The notes under the pieces are model-generated. The model was given only the letters and a program-made list of their open reading frames with translations. It ran no database searches and was not told where the DNA came from. A DNA stretch of 64,000 nt. Source: an uncultured Flavobacteriales bacterium. GTDB lineage: Bacteria; Bacteroidota; Bacteroidia; Flavobacteriales_D; Sanyastnellaceae. The DNA is taken from NCBI GenBank assembly GCA_938084585.1, contig CALKFF010000033.1, positions 38,958 to 102,957 of the forward strand, read 5' to 3'. Of this stretch, positions 26,901 to 35,091 are shown piece after piece (positions within the stretch are counted from its first letter, which is position 1; every line of letters starts with the position of its first letter). The position numbers and the translations under genes are program-made.

Positions 26901-28882
26901 TGGACGGCGCGTCGACTGTGATTGACACCGACGGTGACGGAGTTGGAGATTGCGACGAGATGTCTGGCTGCACAGACGCGATGGCTTGCAATTACGACAT
27001 GATGGCGACCGAGGACGATGGCAGCTGTGACGTGCCCGTCGCGGAATGCGAAGAATGTGTTGACGGTGCATCCACAGCCATCGACACGGATGGCGATGGT
27101 GTGGCGGACTGCGACGAGGTTTCCGGCTGCACGGACATCATGGCTTGCAACTATGATATGATGGCGACTGACGACGACGGCAGTTGTGACGTGCCTGTCG
27201 CGGGATGTGAAGAATGTGTGGACGGCGCATCCACAGCCATCGACACCGATGGTGATGGTGTGGCCGACTGCGACGAGGTTTCCGGCTGCATGGATACCAT
27301 GGCTTGTAACTACGACATGATGGCGACCGACGACGACAGCAGCTGCGACGTTCCTGTTGCGGGATGCGAAGAATGTGTGGACGGTGCGTCGACCGCCATC
27401 GACACCGACGGCGATGGTGTGGCGGATTGCGATGAAGTTTCTGGCTGCATGGATGCCATGGCTTGCAACTACAACATGATGGCTACCGACGATGACGGCA
27501 GCTGTGACGTTCCCGTTGAGGGATGTGAAGAATGTGTGGACGGTGCATCTGCAGCCATCGATACGGATGGTGATGGCGTGGGAGATTGTGATGAGGTTTC
27601 TGGCTGCATGAACTCCATGGCTTGCAACTACAGCATGATTGCGACTGACGACGATGGCAGCTGTGACGTTCCATTGGCGGGATGCGAAGAATGCGTGGAC
27701 GGTGCGTCCGCAGCCATCGACACAGACGGCGACGGCGTGGCGGATTGCGATGAGGTTCTTGGTTGCACGGACGACATGGCATGCAACTACGACGAGGCTG
27801 CCACGGACGACGACAACAGCTGTGAATACCTCAGCTGTGCAGGTTGCACAGACAGCGTGGCGTTGAACTACGACGAAATGGCCACCATCGACGACGGCAG
27901 CTGTGAGTACTGCGATTTGATGTTGAGCACCGAGGTGTTGCAAGGCATCCTTTGTGAGGGCGCTGAGACTGGTGTGGTGGAATTGACCCTCGGCAACGTG
28001 GTCTACCCAGACAGCATCACGATCGAATTGAACGGCATGGTTCAGGACACCACAGTCTTTGAAGGCTTGGGTGCGGGCACATACACCGTGTTGGTGTCCC
28101 AGGGCTCTGACTGCGAAGCCACCGTCGACTTTGAGTTGGAGGATGGCACAGCCCTGTTGGTGGACATCCAGACTTCAGATGTCACGTGTGCAGGGGACGC
28201 GGACGGCTCCATTGACGCGTCTGCGTTGAGTGGGGTGTTGCCCATTGAGTACGTGTTGTCTGGTCCAGTGTCTGAGACCAACAACACAGGCAACTTTGAC
28301 GATTTGCCAGCAGGCAGCTACACCTTGAACGCCACGGACGGCAACGGTTGCACGTTTGAAGAAGTGGTGGACGTGGCCGAGCCAGAGGCGTTGTCGCTGG
28401 ATGTGGTGGTCACCGATGCAGCGGAAGAAGGTGCAGGTGCCATCGACTTGACGGTCGAAGGAGGAACCGAGCCATACGAATTCGACTGGACCAGCTCAGG
28501 CAGCTTCACGTCGGATCAGGAAGACATCTCCGAGTTGCCAGCTCCGTTCTTCTACAGCGTGACTGTGACCGACGCCAATGGCTGTGAAGCCGAGGGAGGC
28601 CCTTACGCCGTGGACGATGTGTATGGATTGGACGAGGCAGGCCAGCTCGTGTTTGTCGCGTATCCGAATCCGGCGATGAACTGGGTGGCTGTGGAATTGG
28701 AGAATGGCGCGATGGCTGCCGACATCACGGTCTTCGACAACACGGGACGTGTGGTGACTCAGTTGCCATTCAACGGCACGCGCTTGGTGCTCGACGTGGC
28801 CGATTGGTCGGCAGGTACGTACCACTTGCAAGTGTCGAACGCCCAAACCATGGCGCGTCACCAGATCATGATCCAACGGTAA
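23909..28882 (+). CDS. Cysteine-rich repeat surface protein with T9SS type A sorting domain (1657 aa)
   Basis: Paralogue of the preceding gene. Signal peptide MRHFVASLAFCLGLTIPAFA, then one copy of the same unnamed N-terminal domain (about 21-212), then 27 GC-x4-ACNY-type repeats separated by cysteine spacers and DxDxDG calcium-loop-like segments. Five of the repeats belong to a near-identical tandem block (26966-27760). Two or three SprB-like beta repeats (for example PIEYVLSGPV... LPAGSYTLNATDGNGCTF) and a type A sorting domain (YPNPAMNWVAVELENG... HQIMIQR) close the protein. A weak -7-like TATCTTCA at 23878-23885 lies 23 bases before the ATG. Confidence 0.9.
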   Translation: MRHFVASLAFCLGLTIPAFAQYSLTVESSAPVGDDTPGMVYRFYVNAADALDKLSAVYGSDSSPLVINTPAGIYNAPAAAGPSAEGLSDFLLGFFPEIADDSYATVNLIGAAASSGIAGAAAPQVIEDSALINGITAYFTGSNDGTLLEVNTLIGGSWFLTGAAGNASPDSEGRWLVAQVTTEGDISGSINVQIFPLGVQSETNVVRKSFDFTGTGVFVNEEILGCMDETACNYNPDVTEDDGSCAELDECGVCAGMGIPEGECDCDGTLIDECGVCGGTGIPEGQCDCEGTLIDAIGVCGGDCPSDVNFNNICDDEEVYGCMIDLACNYNPEATINDSSCDFTSCLAFGCNDVSACNFDPEVNFNDGSCVYAQAPYDCDGNCVNDADGDGVCDELEIPGCQDELACNYNAEATDPPAAGFDCTYAEPLYQCDGTCINDADGDGVCDELEVAGCQVSTACNFNTQATDPAECVFADDPCESCSGELDGTGVVILSDADGDEVCDEDEVVGCQDAMACDYDPAATDSAACDYVSCLGCTSETACNYDDTSTQDDGSCVFADNACEECAEDGTVLLFDVDGDGVCDQDETEGCFNPLACNYNPYVTNDDGTCEFESCLVLGCTVVGACNYDSEANINDGSCEYFSCQGCLNPDACNYDETATIAGICDYTSCVGCLDPEADNYDATATIEGTCDYLGCTSFTACNYDPNANVNDGSCEFLSCVGCLNSLACNYDSTATQPGPCIFPVTGFNCDGTCVDTDMDGVCEVDEVLGCTDESALNYNPDATEDAGNCVLPVGGCTDPSACNYDSAANTNNDSCDYESCFGCLNDLACNYDEDAIYPDASQCDFESCYGCSDTLACNYDDTASFDDGSCEFLSCAGCTDAVACNYNADATIDDGSCDLVSCYGCTDDSLNAAGGYNACNYDETATLDDGSCEYPENYPDNSFYCDGTCVQDADGDGVCDFVEVGGCMEELACNYNPAATDEDGSCDFAVLDCTVCVDGASTVIDTDGDGVGDCDEMSGCTDAMACNYDMMATEDDGSCDVPVAECEECVDGASTAIDTDGDGVADCDEVSGCTDIMACNYDMMATDDDGSCDVPVAGCEECVDGASTAIDTDGDGVADCDEVSGCMDTMACNYDMMATDDDSSCDVPVAGCEECVDGASTAIDTDGDGVADCDEVSGCMDAMACNYNMMATDDDGSCDVPVEGCEECVDGASAAIDTDGDGVGDCDEVSGCMNSMACNYSMIATDDDGSCDVPLAGCEECVDGASAAIDTDGDGVADCDEVLGCTDDMACNYDEAATDDDNSCEYLSCAGCTDSVALNYDEMATIDDGSCEYCDLMLSTEVLQGILCEGAETGVVELTLGNVVYPDSITIELNGMVQDTTVFEGLGAGTYTVLVSQGSDCEATVDFELEDGTALLVDIQTSDVTCAGDADGSIDASALSGVLPIEYVLSGPVSETNNTGNFDDLPAGSYTLNATDGNGCTFEEVVDVAEPEALSLDVVVTDAAEEGAGAIDLTVEGGTEPYEFDWTSSGSFTSDQEDISELPAPFFYSVTVTDANGCEAEGGPYAVDDVYGLDEAGQLVFVAYPNPAMNWVAVELENGAMAADITVFDNTGRVVTQLPFNGTRLVLDVADWSAGTYHLQVSNAQTMARHQIMIQR
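26966..27760 (+). repeat. Five tandem 159-bp in-frame repeats
   Basis: Unit starts (GGCTGC) at 26966, 27125, 27284, 27443 and 27602, with the next repeat type from 27761. Each unit encodes 53 residues of the form GCxDxMACNYDMMATDDDGS, then CDVPVAGCEECVDGAS, then a DTDGDGVADCDEVS calcium-loop segment. Units differ by only a few residues, so this is recent internal duplication. Confidence 0.95.
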
Positions 28883-28911
28883 GAATCGAATTCGGGGAAA
28901 CCCGATGCTTG

Positions 28912-28941
28912 AAAGCCCGGGCCGGAAGGCTCGGGCTTTTT
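28912..28941 (+). terminator. Intrinsic terminator after the 1657-aa surface protein
   Basis: A 12-bp stem AAAGCCCGGGCC/GGCTCGGGCTTT with one G-T pair and a GGAA loop, followed by T5. Its T-run overlaps the stop codon of the convergent mnmE gene (28940-28942). Confidence 0.85.
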
Positions 28942-30316
28942 ATTTGCCGATGCAGAAGTGGGAGAAGATGTGGCCGAGGATGTCGTCGGCGTGGACCGCA
29001 CCTGTGATTTCGCCGAGGTGGTGCAAGGCTTGGCGGGCGTCCACGGCGACGAGGTCGCCTGGCATGTTGTTGGCCAAACCTTGGCGCACCGCTTGAAGCG
29101 CTGCGTGGGCAGCCGTCAATGCTTCAAAGTGACGAAGGTTGGTGACGACCAATTGGTGCCCCTGGTCGTTGGTTTGGTAGGCCGCGGTGAGCAAATGCTT
29201 CAGGGCGTCAATGCCTTGTCCTTGTGAGGCGCTCAGGTGAACCACAGGGTGGTCCCATTGGGCTTGGGCAGGTGTGGCGAGGTCGCATTTGTTCCAGACC
29301 ACCACGAGATGGGTGTCTGAGGGCAACTGCAAGTCGTTTAGCTGTCCTGCTGCATCGTCCTGGGAGTCTGTGGAGGCGTCAAGCATGAGAAGGACCGTGG
29401 AGGACGAGGCCGCTTTGTCCAGCGCGCGACGGATGCCTTCTGCCTCCACCACGTCCTGCGTGTCTCGAAGTCCTGCAGTGTCGATGAACCTGAAGCGAAT
29501 GCCTTCGATGGTGCACGCGTCTTCCACCGTGTCGCGCGTCGTGCCAGGGATGTCCGAGACAATGGCGCGGTCGTCGCCCAACAAGGCGTTGAGCAGGGTG
29601 GATTTGCCGCGGTTTGGGGCGCCGACGATGGCCACGGGGATGCCTTCTTTCAAGGCGTTGCCCGTCGCGAAGCTGTCGGCCAAATGTCCAACCCTTCCCA
29701 AGAGGTCGACCAGCAGCGCGTCGAAGCGAGCACGGTCGGCAAACTCGACGTCTTCTTCGGCAAAATCGAGCTCCAGTTCCAGGAGGCCGGCGAATCCGAT
29801 GAGCGCTTCTCGAAGGGCGTTGATCTCTTTGGCGAAGCCGCCCCGGAGTTGATCCAACGCGAGCCTGTGGGCGCCGGCGTGCTCGGCGGCAATCAAGTCG
29901 GCCACGGCTTCCGCTTGGGTGAGGTCAAGGCGTCCGTTCAAGAATGCGCGCTGGGTGAATTCCCCAGGTCCCGCTTGCCGGCAGCCCGCCTCGATGAGGG
30001 CGCGCATGACTTCCTGTTGGATGAAGGGAGAGCCGTGGATGTTGAACTCGATGGTGTCTTCCCCGGTGTAAGACTTCGGGCCGCGCATGACCAGGGCGAG
30101 CCCTTCATCCAGGGTGTCGCCGGTGGCGTTCTTGAATTTCCCAAACGCGACAGAACGGTCAGTCACGTCAGCCAAGGGCTTGGAGAACACCTTGGAACCC
30201 AGCTCGAGGGCGTGGTCGCCAGACACCCGGATGACCGCGATTCCACCTGCCCCGGGGGCGGTGGAAATGGCGCAAATGGTGGCGCCGTCCACGGCGTCGC
30301 GAAGGGGGGAGTTCAT
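28940..30316 (-). CDS. mnmE: tRNA uridine-5-carboxymethylaminomethyl(34) synthesis GTPase
   Basis: With MnmG, modifies U34 in the wobble position of tRNAs. 458 residues: an N-terminal tetrahydrofolate-binding domain (start MNSPLRDAVDGATICAIS; SPFIQQEVM, GEFTQRAFLNGRLDLTQAEA), then a helical domain with an inserted G domain (GAPNRGKSTLLNALLG, DIPGTTRDTVED, DTAGLRDT, NKCDL). The C-terminal CIGK holds the essential cysteine. The frame is open 73 codons further upstream, but the family start is at 30316. It is divergent from sucD; mnmG is not in the window. Confidence 0.97.
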   Translation of the reverse strand: MNSPLRDAVDGATICAISTAPGAGGIAVIRVSGDHALELGSKVFSKPLADVTDRSVAFGKFKNATGDTLDEGLALVMRGPKSYTGEDTIEFNIHGSPFIQQEVMRALIEAGCRQAGPGEFTQRAFLNGRLDLTQAEAVADLIAAEHAGAHRLALDQLRGGFAKEINALREALIGFAGLLELELDFAEEDVEFADRARFDALLVDLLGRVGHLADSFATGNALKEGIPVAIVGAPNRGKSTLLNALLGDDRAIVSDIPGTTRDTVEDACTIEGIRFRFIDTAGLRDTQDVVEAEGIRRALDKAASSSTVLLMLDASTDSQDDAAGQLNDLQLPSDTHLVVVWNKCDLATPAQAQWDHPVVHLSASQGQGIDALKHLLTAAYQTNDQGHQLVVTNLRHFEALTAAHAALQAVRQGLANNMPGDLVAVDARQALHHLGEITGAVHADDILGHIFSHFCIGK

Positions 30317-30331
30317 GGCGCGAATTTGGCC

Positions 30332-30339
30332 TAAATTTG
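30332..30339 (+). promoter_or_regulatory. Candidate -7 box of sucD (TAAATTTG)
   Basis: A perfect TAnnTTTG match that predicts a leader of about 45 bases before the sucD ATG at 30392. No -33 TTG at good distance. Confidence 0.45.
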
Positions 30340-30391
30340 CCGCGCATTCACAACATGAGGCGACCAATCGCCGCAACCCAACCACATCGAC

Positions 30392-31264
30392 ATGAGCGTA
30401 CTCGTCAACCGCGATTCCAAAATCATCGTTCAAGGCTTCACAGGAGGTGAAGGCACTTTCCACGCAGGCCAAATGATTGAATACGGCACGAACGTCGTGG
30501 GTGGTGTGACCCCAGGCAAGGGTGGACAGACGCACCTGGACCGTCCTGTGTTCAACACCGTGGCTGAGGCCGTGGCCGAGACGGGGGCGGACGTGAGCAT
30601 CGTGTTCGTGCCGCCTGCATTTGCGGCGGACGCTTTGATGGAAGCGGCAGACGCCGGCATCAAGGTCATCGTGGCCATCACCGAGGGCATCCCTGTGGCG
30701 GACATGGTGAAGGTGAAGGCGTACATCGACGGCCGAGATTGCACGTTGATCGGCCCCAACTGCCCAGGCATCATCACAGCAGGTCAGGCCAAAGTCGGCA
30801 TCATGCCCGGCTTCATCTTCGAGCCAGGTGTGGTGGGCATCGTGTCCAAGTCAGGCACGCTCACGTACGAAGCGGTGGACCAATGCACCAAAGCTGGCCT
30901 CGGACAAACCACGGCCATCGGCATTGGCGGCGACCCCATCATCGGCACAACCACCCTCGAGGCGGTCAAGTTGCTCATGGTGGACGACGAGACCAAGGGC
31001 ATCGTGATGATTGGGGAAATCGGCGGCGACCTCGAGGTTCAGGCTGCGCGTTGGATTCAAGAGAACGGCACCAAGCCAGTCGTGGGCTTCATCGCAGGGG
31101 TGACCGCCCCCAAGGGCCGTACGATGGGCCACGCTGGGGCCATCGTGTCGGGCGAGGACGAGTCGGCCGAAGCGAAGAAGCGCGTGATGCGCGAGTGCGG
31201 CATCCACGTGGTGGACAGCCCTGCGGACATCGGCTCCAAGATGGCCGAGGTCCTCGGAAAGTGA
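30392..31264 (+). CDS. sucD: Succinyl-CoA synthetase subunit alpha
   Basis: Interconverts succinyl-CoA and succinate with nucleotide phosphorylation in the TCA cycle. 290 residues, the standard length. The Rossmann-type CoA-binding N-terminus ([29 protein letters not shown]) and the ligase domain with the phosphorylated histidine in [13 protein letters not shown] are intact. The beta subunit gene sucC is not adjacent; splitting the two is common in Bacteroidota. It is a monocistronic unit with its own terminator. Confidence 0.97.
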   Translation: MSVLVNRDSKIIVQGFTGGEGTFHAGQMIEYGTNVVGGVTPGKGGQTHLDRPVFNTVAEAVAETGADVSIVFVPPAFAADALMEAADAGIKVIVAITEGIPVADMVKVKAYIDGRDCTLIGPNCPGIITAGQAKVGIMPGFIFEPGVVGIVSKSGTLTYEAVDQCTKAGLGQTTAIGIGGDPIIGTTTLEAVKLLMVDDETKGIVMIGEIGGDLEVQAARWIQENGTKPVVGFIAGVTAPKGRTMGHAGAIVSGEDESAEAKKRVMRECGIHVVDSPADIGSKMAEVLGK

Positions 31265-31289
31265 CCTTCGCGTCACCTCCGTTCAAAAT

Positions 31290-31315
31290 AGCCAGGCCAC
31301 GAGTCTGGCTTTTTT
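31290..31315 (+). terminator. Intrinsic terminator after sucD
   Basis: A stem AGCCAG/CTGGCT (31290-31295 with 31305-31310) with a 9-base loop and a T6 tail, 25 bases after the sucD stop. Confidence 0.8.
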
Positions 31316-31337
31316 GTTGCCGTGAAAAAACATCTCC

Positions 31338-31367
31338 TTGGTGGGTGACGTTGAAGGTGTAGTTTTG
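31338..31367 (+). promoter_or_regulatory. Candidate rmuC promoter (TTG-N19-TAGTTTTG)
   Basis: A TTG (31338-31340), a 19-base spacer and TAGTTTTG (31360-31367) give both halves of the Bacteroidota promoter at expected spacing. The leader would be about 10 bases before the ATG at 31384. Confidence 0.6.
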
Positions 31368-31383
31368 ATTCCACCCCAATCCC

Positions 31384-32706
31384 ATGTTCATGCCTGAAAT
31401 CCTGTCCATCCTTGCCGCCTTGTGTTCTGCCGTGGCGTGTGTGCTTGTTTGGCGCATGTCGTCGTCCATTGGGGCTTCCCAAGGAAACGACCACGGGTGG
31501 GACAGGATGAAGGACAAGCTCGACGCGCAGGATGCGCAACTGCGGGATGAATTCGCCCGGAATCGGAAGGAAACGGCGGAGCTTGCGCAGGCGCAGCGGG
31601 AAGAATTGAGGAACAACTTGGCCGCGTTCGAGAAGCACTTGGACGAGGACGCGAAGGCCCAGCAAGAGGCCCTTCGTCAGCAGTTTGCAGATTTGCTCAA
31701 GCAGCTCGACGGCCAAGGCAAGGCCAGCTTGGACGCGGTGAAGGACGTTCGGAGCACCATTGAGAAGCAGTTGAAGGAGATCCGTGAGGACAACGGAAAG
31801 CGCCTGGAGGAGATGCGCAAGACGGTGGACGAGAAGTTGCAGGACACCTTGGAGAAACGCCTTGGCGAAAGCTTCAAGCTGGTGAGCGAACGGCTGGAAC
31901 TCGTGCACAAAGGGCTGGGGGAGATGCAGACCATCGCCAGCGGGGTGGGAGACCTGAAAAAGGTGCTGACCAACGTCAAGACCAAGGGCATCCTTGGGGA
32001 GTACCAATTGGGCAACATCATTGAACAGCTTCTTCCGCGAGAACAATACGAGCAGGAAATCGCCACCCGTCCAGGGTCGAGTGAGCGTGTGGAATTTGCG
32101 ATCCGGATGCCGGGGAACTCAGAGGACGACACGGTGTGGTTGCCCATCGACTCGAAGTTCCCGCTCACGGGGTACGAGATGTTGCTTCAGGCGCGTGAGG
32201 GGGGCGATTTGGACGCGATCCGTGCTGCAGAGAAGGCCTTGGCCGTGACGTTGGAGAAGTTCGCCAAGGACATTTCTGAGAAATACGTTGAGGCGCCGTA
32301 CACGACCGACTTTGGGGTGATGTTCTTGCCCATCGAGAGCTTGTACGCCGAGGTCTTGCGCCACCCAGGGATTTTTGAAACCCTGCAGCGGAAGTACCGC
32401 ATCACGGTCACAGGCCCCACCACGATGTCGGCGCTCCTCAACAGCCTTCAAATGGGCTTCCGCACGTTGGCGGTCACCAAGCGGAGCAGCGAAGTCTGGA
32501 AAATTTTGGAGGCCGTCAAGACCGAGTTTGGCAAGTTCTCCGACCAATTGGACAAGGTGGACAAACAGCTGACCACCGCCAAGAAATCGTTGGAAGACTT
32601 GAGGAGCACGCGCACGAACGTCATGCAGCGACGCTTGAAAGACGTCGGCACCCTCGATGCCAAAGAAAGCGAGAGCCTTCTCGACTTACCAGAAGACCAT
32701 GAATGA
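31384..32706 (+). CDS. rmuC: DNA recombination protein RmuC
   Basis: 440 residues. An N-terminal hydrophobic segment (about 5-22) anchors it in the membrane. A long coiled coil (about 40-180) is followed by the RmuC nuclease-fold domain (GILGEYQLGNIIEQLLPREQ, then VWLPIDSKFPLTGYEML, then YVEAPYTTDFGVMFLPIESL). RmuC limits recombination between inverted repeats and has been linked to phage defence in some bacteria; here it stands alone. The start may be the ATG at 31384 or the one at 31390. Its last 21 bases overlap the 3' end of the convergent surface-protein gene. Confidence 0.93.
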   Translation: MFMPEILSILAALCSAVACVLVWRMSSSIGASQGNDHGWDRMKDKLDAQDAQLRDEFARNRKETAELAQAQREELRNNLAAFEKHLDEDAKAQQEALRQQFADLLKQLDGQGKASLDAVKDVRSTIEKQLKEIREDNGKRLEEMRKTVDEKLQDTLEKRLGESFKLVSERLELVHKGLGEMQTIASGVGDLKKVLTNVKTKGILGEYQLGNIIEQLLPREQYEQEIATRPGSSERVEFAIRMPGNSEDDTVWLPIDSKFPLTGYEMLLQAREGGDLDAIRAAEKALAVTLEKFAKDISEKYVEAPYTTDFGVMFLPIESLYAEVLRHPGIFETLQRKYRITVTGPTTMSALLNSLQMGFRTLAVTKRSSEVWKILEAVKTEFGKFSDQLDKVDKQLTTAKKSLEDLRSTRTNVMQRRLKDVGTLDAKESESLLDLPEDHE

Positions 32707-35049
32707 CCCGTGGAGGTCGATGGCCCCAGGCTGGTCGTAGGTCGTCACCCCATTCTCCGTCTGCACGCCAATGACTTGGTCTGTGCGCGCCACGTGCAAC
32801 ACGAAGTAGTACGCCCCTTCGGAGAGGTCTTGATCTGGCAACCATCCGCTCGTGCTTCCGAAGTCGTCGTGGCTGAACACCTCCTGGCCCCACCGGTTGA
32901 AAATCTGGATGGTGGAGTTGGGGAACTGGTTGAGGTTGGTCACCTTAAATCGCTTGTTCAGGTTGTCGTCGCCAGGGGTGATCACGTTGGGAATGACCAA
33001 ATCGCAATCGGCGTAGGTGATGTGGATGATGCCCTCCGAGCGCACCACGCACGGGGGCTCTGAGAATGCCTCCACCACGAGCATGCCCGCCGATGTGACG
33101 GTCGCATCTTGACCCGTGGCCAGAACCACAGGCTCGTCGACACCCTCTTCGTAAAAGACCCAGTTGATTTCAGGTGAGCCGAAGACTTCCGAAGGCAAGC
33201 CGATGACGACCTCTTCTCCTTGGCAGAATTCGCGGTCGTCTTCCCACACAAAGGCGAGGTCTTCGTCCGTGGCCACGGTCACCATCAAAGAGCTCTCCGC
33301 GCCAGGGGGGCAGTAGGGGTCGTTGAGCGTCGCCGTGTAGACCCCAGCGTCGCCCACTGTGACGTTGTCGATGACAACAAATTGACCCTGGGCTTCAAAG
33401 CCGTCGGGCCCCGTCCACAGGACGTCTTCGGAATCGGCCCCCATGGAAATGGTCAACCCTTCGCATGTTTCGATGTCCCCACTCAGCAAGGGCGGAGCCA
33501 AGGGCTGGTGAACCACCACCTCCATCGAATCGTTTTCAATCTCACATTCTCCGGTGTAGCCTTGCACCACGTAGATGCCGGCCGTGTTCGTGTTGGCGAT
33601 GCCCACGTTGACCTCGAGCCCTGTGGCCGAGAAGTTGTTGGGGCCCGTCCACTGGTACAATCCGTTTTCAATGGGGTTGACGGCGAGTTCAAGCGGATCC
33701 CCCAGGCAGGAGTTCAGTTGCTGGTATGACGTTTCGTATTTCAGCGCACCGTAGTCCGAGAAGTAGCCGAATCGGGTGCCAGAAGAAGCTCCGCCGTTGA
33801 TGATGCCCAGGTGAAATGGGGTGGAGGTGTTCTCGATGCGGGTGGCATCGCCGACGGGGATTTGGCCTTCGAGTGTGGTCACCTGTGCGAACATCCAGTC
33901 GGTGTTGCCAGGCACCACGGCGAAATTGGTGGCGTTGATGACGCCTGCGTTGCCATTGAAGAGGAAATCGCCTTGTCCCCCGTTGGGCACCAGAATGTTC
34001 AAACGCATGGTCTCGCTTGTGGAGCGCACGAAGACGGTCGAGGTGGATCCTGTGCATTTGACGCTGGGCAGTTGAGCTCCTCCCAATTCGCATCCAAATC
34101 CCGTCGATTGCCACACGGCCACGGGGGCCGACGCCTCGATGAACGCCGAGGGCGTGTTCAGGACATGTTGGTGGGCTTCCCCCGCTTGAAGGGTCGCCAC
34201 CGTGGCGCCGTCGACCGTGACCTCGGTGCCGTCTTCGACGGCCAAAATTTGGAGCCTGTCGTCTCCGGCCAGATAGCCGTGCACCGCGACATATTCGGTT
34301 CCCAGAATGTTGTCAGGCACGATTTGATCTCCCATCAAATCCGAGCACCCTCCGAACGCAGCCCCGCTGGCGGAGTCGTCGTGCATGGTGACTGCGACTC
34401 GCCGGTCTGAGGTCACGGTCGTTCCAACGGGGTGGGCTCCAGCGGACGTGCCCACGGCCCTTGCGGAATACGTGGAGCCAGCAAATGGCAAAACCACGTC
34501 AAACGCCACACCTGCGGGGTGTCCAATCAGGTCCTGGGTGGGGGTGATGGTGATCGTGGTGTTGGCTTCGGTCGCCACCACATCGAAGCCAGACGGAGAG
34601 GACGTGTACCCGTTGTTGGTGAAATTCTGAAAGGGCAAGTGGAACGACGTGCCCAAGGCATTGTCGCCTTTCAGGGCAAAAATGTCTGGATTGTTGTGTC
34701 GGTTCACCTCGTAGTACGCCGAGATCTCCGAAGTGCTTGTGATGTGGATCCCTTTGTCAAGCACGTCGTCAAACGGTTGATTTTCGTACCAGGACAAAGA
34801 ATCTGTCAGGTCCAAACTCAACGCGCTGTTCGCGGGGATGTTCAGATTGTATGTGTTGTAGTTGGCGTTGGCTGGCATGTCGACCACCACTTGGGCAGGA
34901 TTGTCGAACGTCGCAAATCGCAACAGAACCGGGCTGTCCCCGTGCGAGGAAGTCACCTCCGGCGCCACGAACCAAAACTCGTCGTCGACCTGGCCCCACA
35001 AGGTGCCCAGGCACAACGACAGTGTCCAAAAACTGGTCAAGTTCTTCAT
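32686..35049 (-). CDS. Surface protein with IgGFc-binding-like N-terminal region and T9SS type B sorting domain
   Basis: 787 residues with a signal peptide (MKNLTSFWTLSLCLGTLWGQ). The N-terminal ~450 residues resemble the IgGFc-binding protein N-terminal domain (EFWFVAPEV, ITITPTQDLIGHPAG, VAVWQSTGFGCELGGAQLPS). Ig-like domains follow. The last ~95 residues match the gliding motility-associated type B domain (IPNVITPGDDNLNKRFKV, IFNRWGQEVF). It is likely exported by T9SS and attached to the surface. A TAACTTCG box ends 5 bases before the ATG. Confidence 0.9.
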   Translation of the reverse strand: MKNLTSFWTLSLCLGTLWGQVDDEFWFVAPEVTSSHGDSPVLLRFATFDNPAQVVVDMPANANYNTYNLNIPANSALSLDLTDSLSWYENQPFDDVLDKGIHITSTSEISAYYEVNRHNNPDIFALKGDNALGTSFHLPFQNFTNNGYTSSPSGFDVVATEANTTITITPTQDLIGHPAGVAFDVVLPFAGSTYSARAVGTSAGAHPVGTTVTSDRRVAVTMHDDSASGAAFGGCSDLMGDQIVPDNILGTEYVAVHGYLAGDDRLQILAVEDGTEVTVDGATVATLQAGEAHQHVLNTPSAFIEASAPVAVWQSTGFGCELGGAQLPSVKCTGSTSTVFVRSTSETMRLNILVPNGGQGDFLFNGNAGVINATNFAVVPGNTDWMFAQVTTLEGQIPVGDATRIENTSTPFHLGIINGGASSGTRFGYFSDYGALKYETSYQQLNSCLGDPLELAVNPIENGLYQWTGPNNFSATGLEVNVGIANTNTAGIYVVQGYTGECEIENDSMEVVVHQPLAPPLLSGDIETCEGLTISMGADSEDVLWTGPDGFEAQGQFVVIDNVTVGDAGVYTATLNDPYCPPGAESSLMVTVATDEDLAFVWEDDREFCQGEEVVIGLPSEVFGSPEINWVFYEEGVDEPVVLATGQDATVTSAGMLVVEAFSEPPCVVRSEGIIHITYADCDLVIPNVITPGDDNLNKRFKVTNLNQFPNSTIQIFNRWGQEVFSHDDFGSTSGWLPDQDLSEGAYYFVLHVARTDQVIGVQTENGVTTYDQPGAIDLHGSFMVFW

Positions 35050-35054
35050 CGCTC

Positions 35055-35062
35055 CGAAGTTA
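35055..35062 (-). promoter_or_regulatory. Candidate start-hugging -7 box (TAACTTCG)
   Basis: TAACTTCG on the minus strand ends 5 bases before the ATG at 35049 of the type B surface protein. Confidence 0.5.
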
Positions 35063-35091
35063 CTTTTCAGATCAACACCGCCAACCTCGCG

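Noticed and set aside
26966..27760. Regularly spaced repeats that might suggest CRISPR
   Set aside because: The unit is 159 bases, in frame, and encodes a conserved 53-residue cysteine module. There are no short palindromic repeats with unique spacers and no cas genes.
30317..30535. 73-codon extension of mnmE upstream of its family start
   Set aside because: MnmE proteins begin close to the MNSP...ATICAIS segment. The extension overlaps the sucD start and its candidate promoter.
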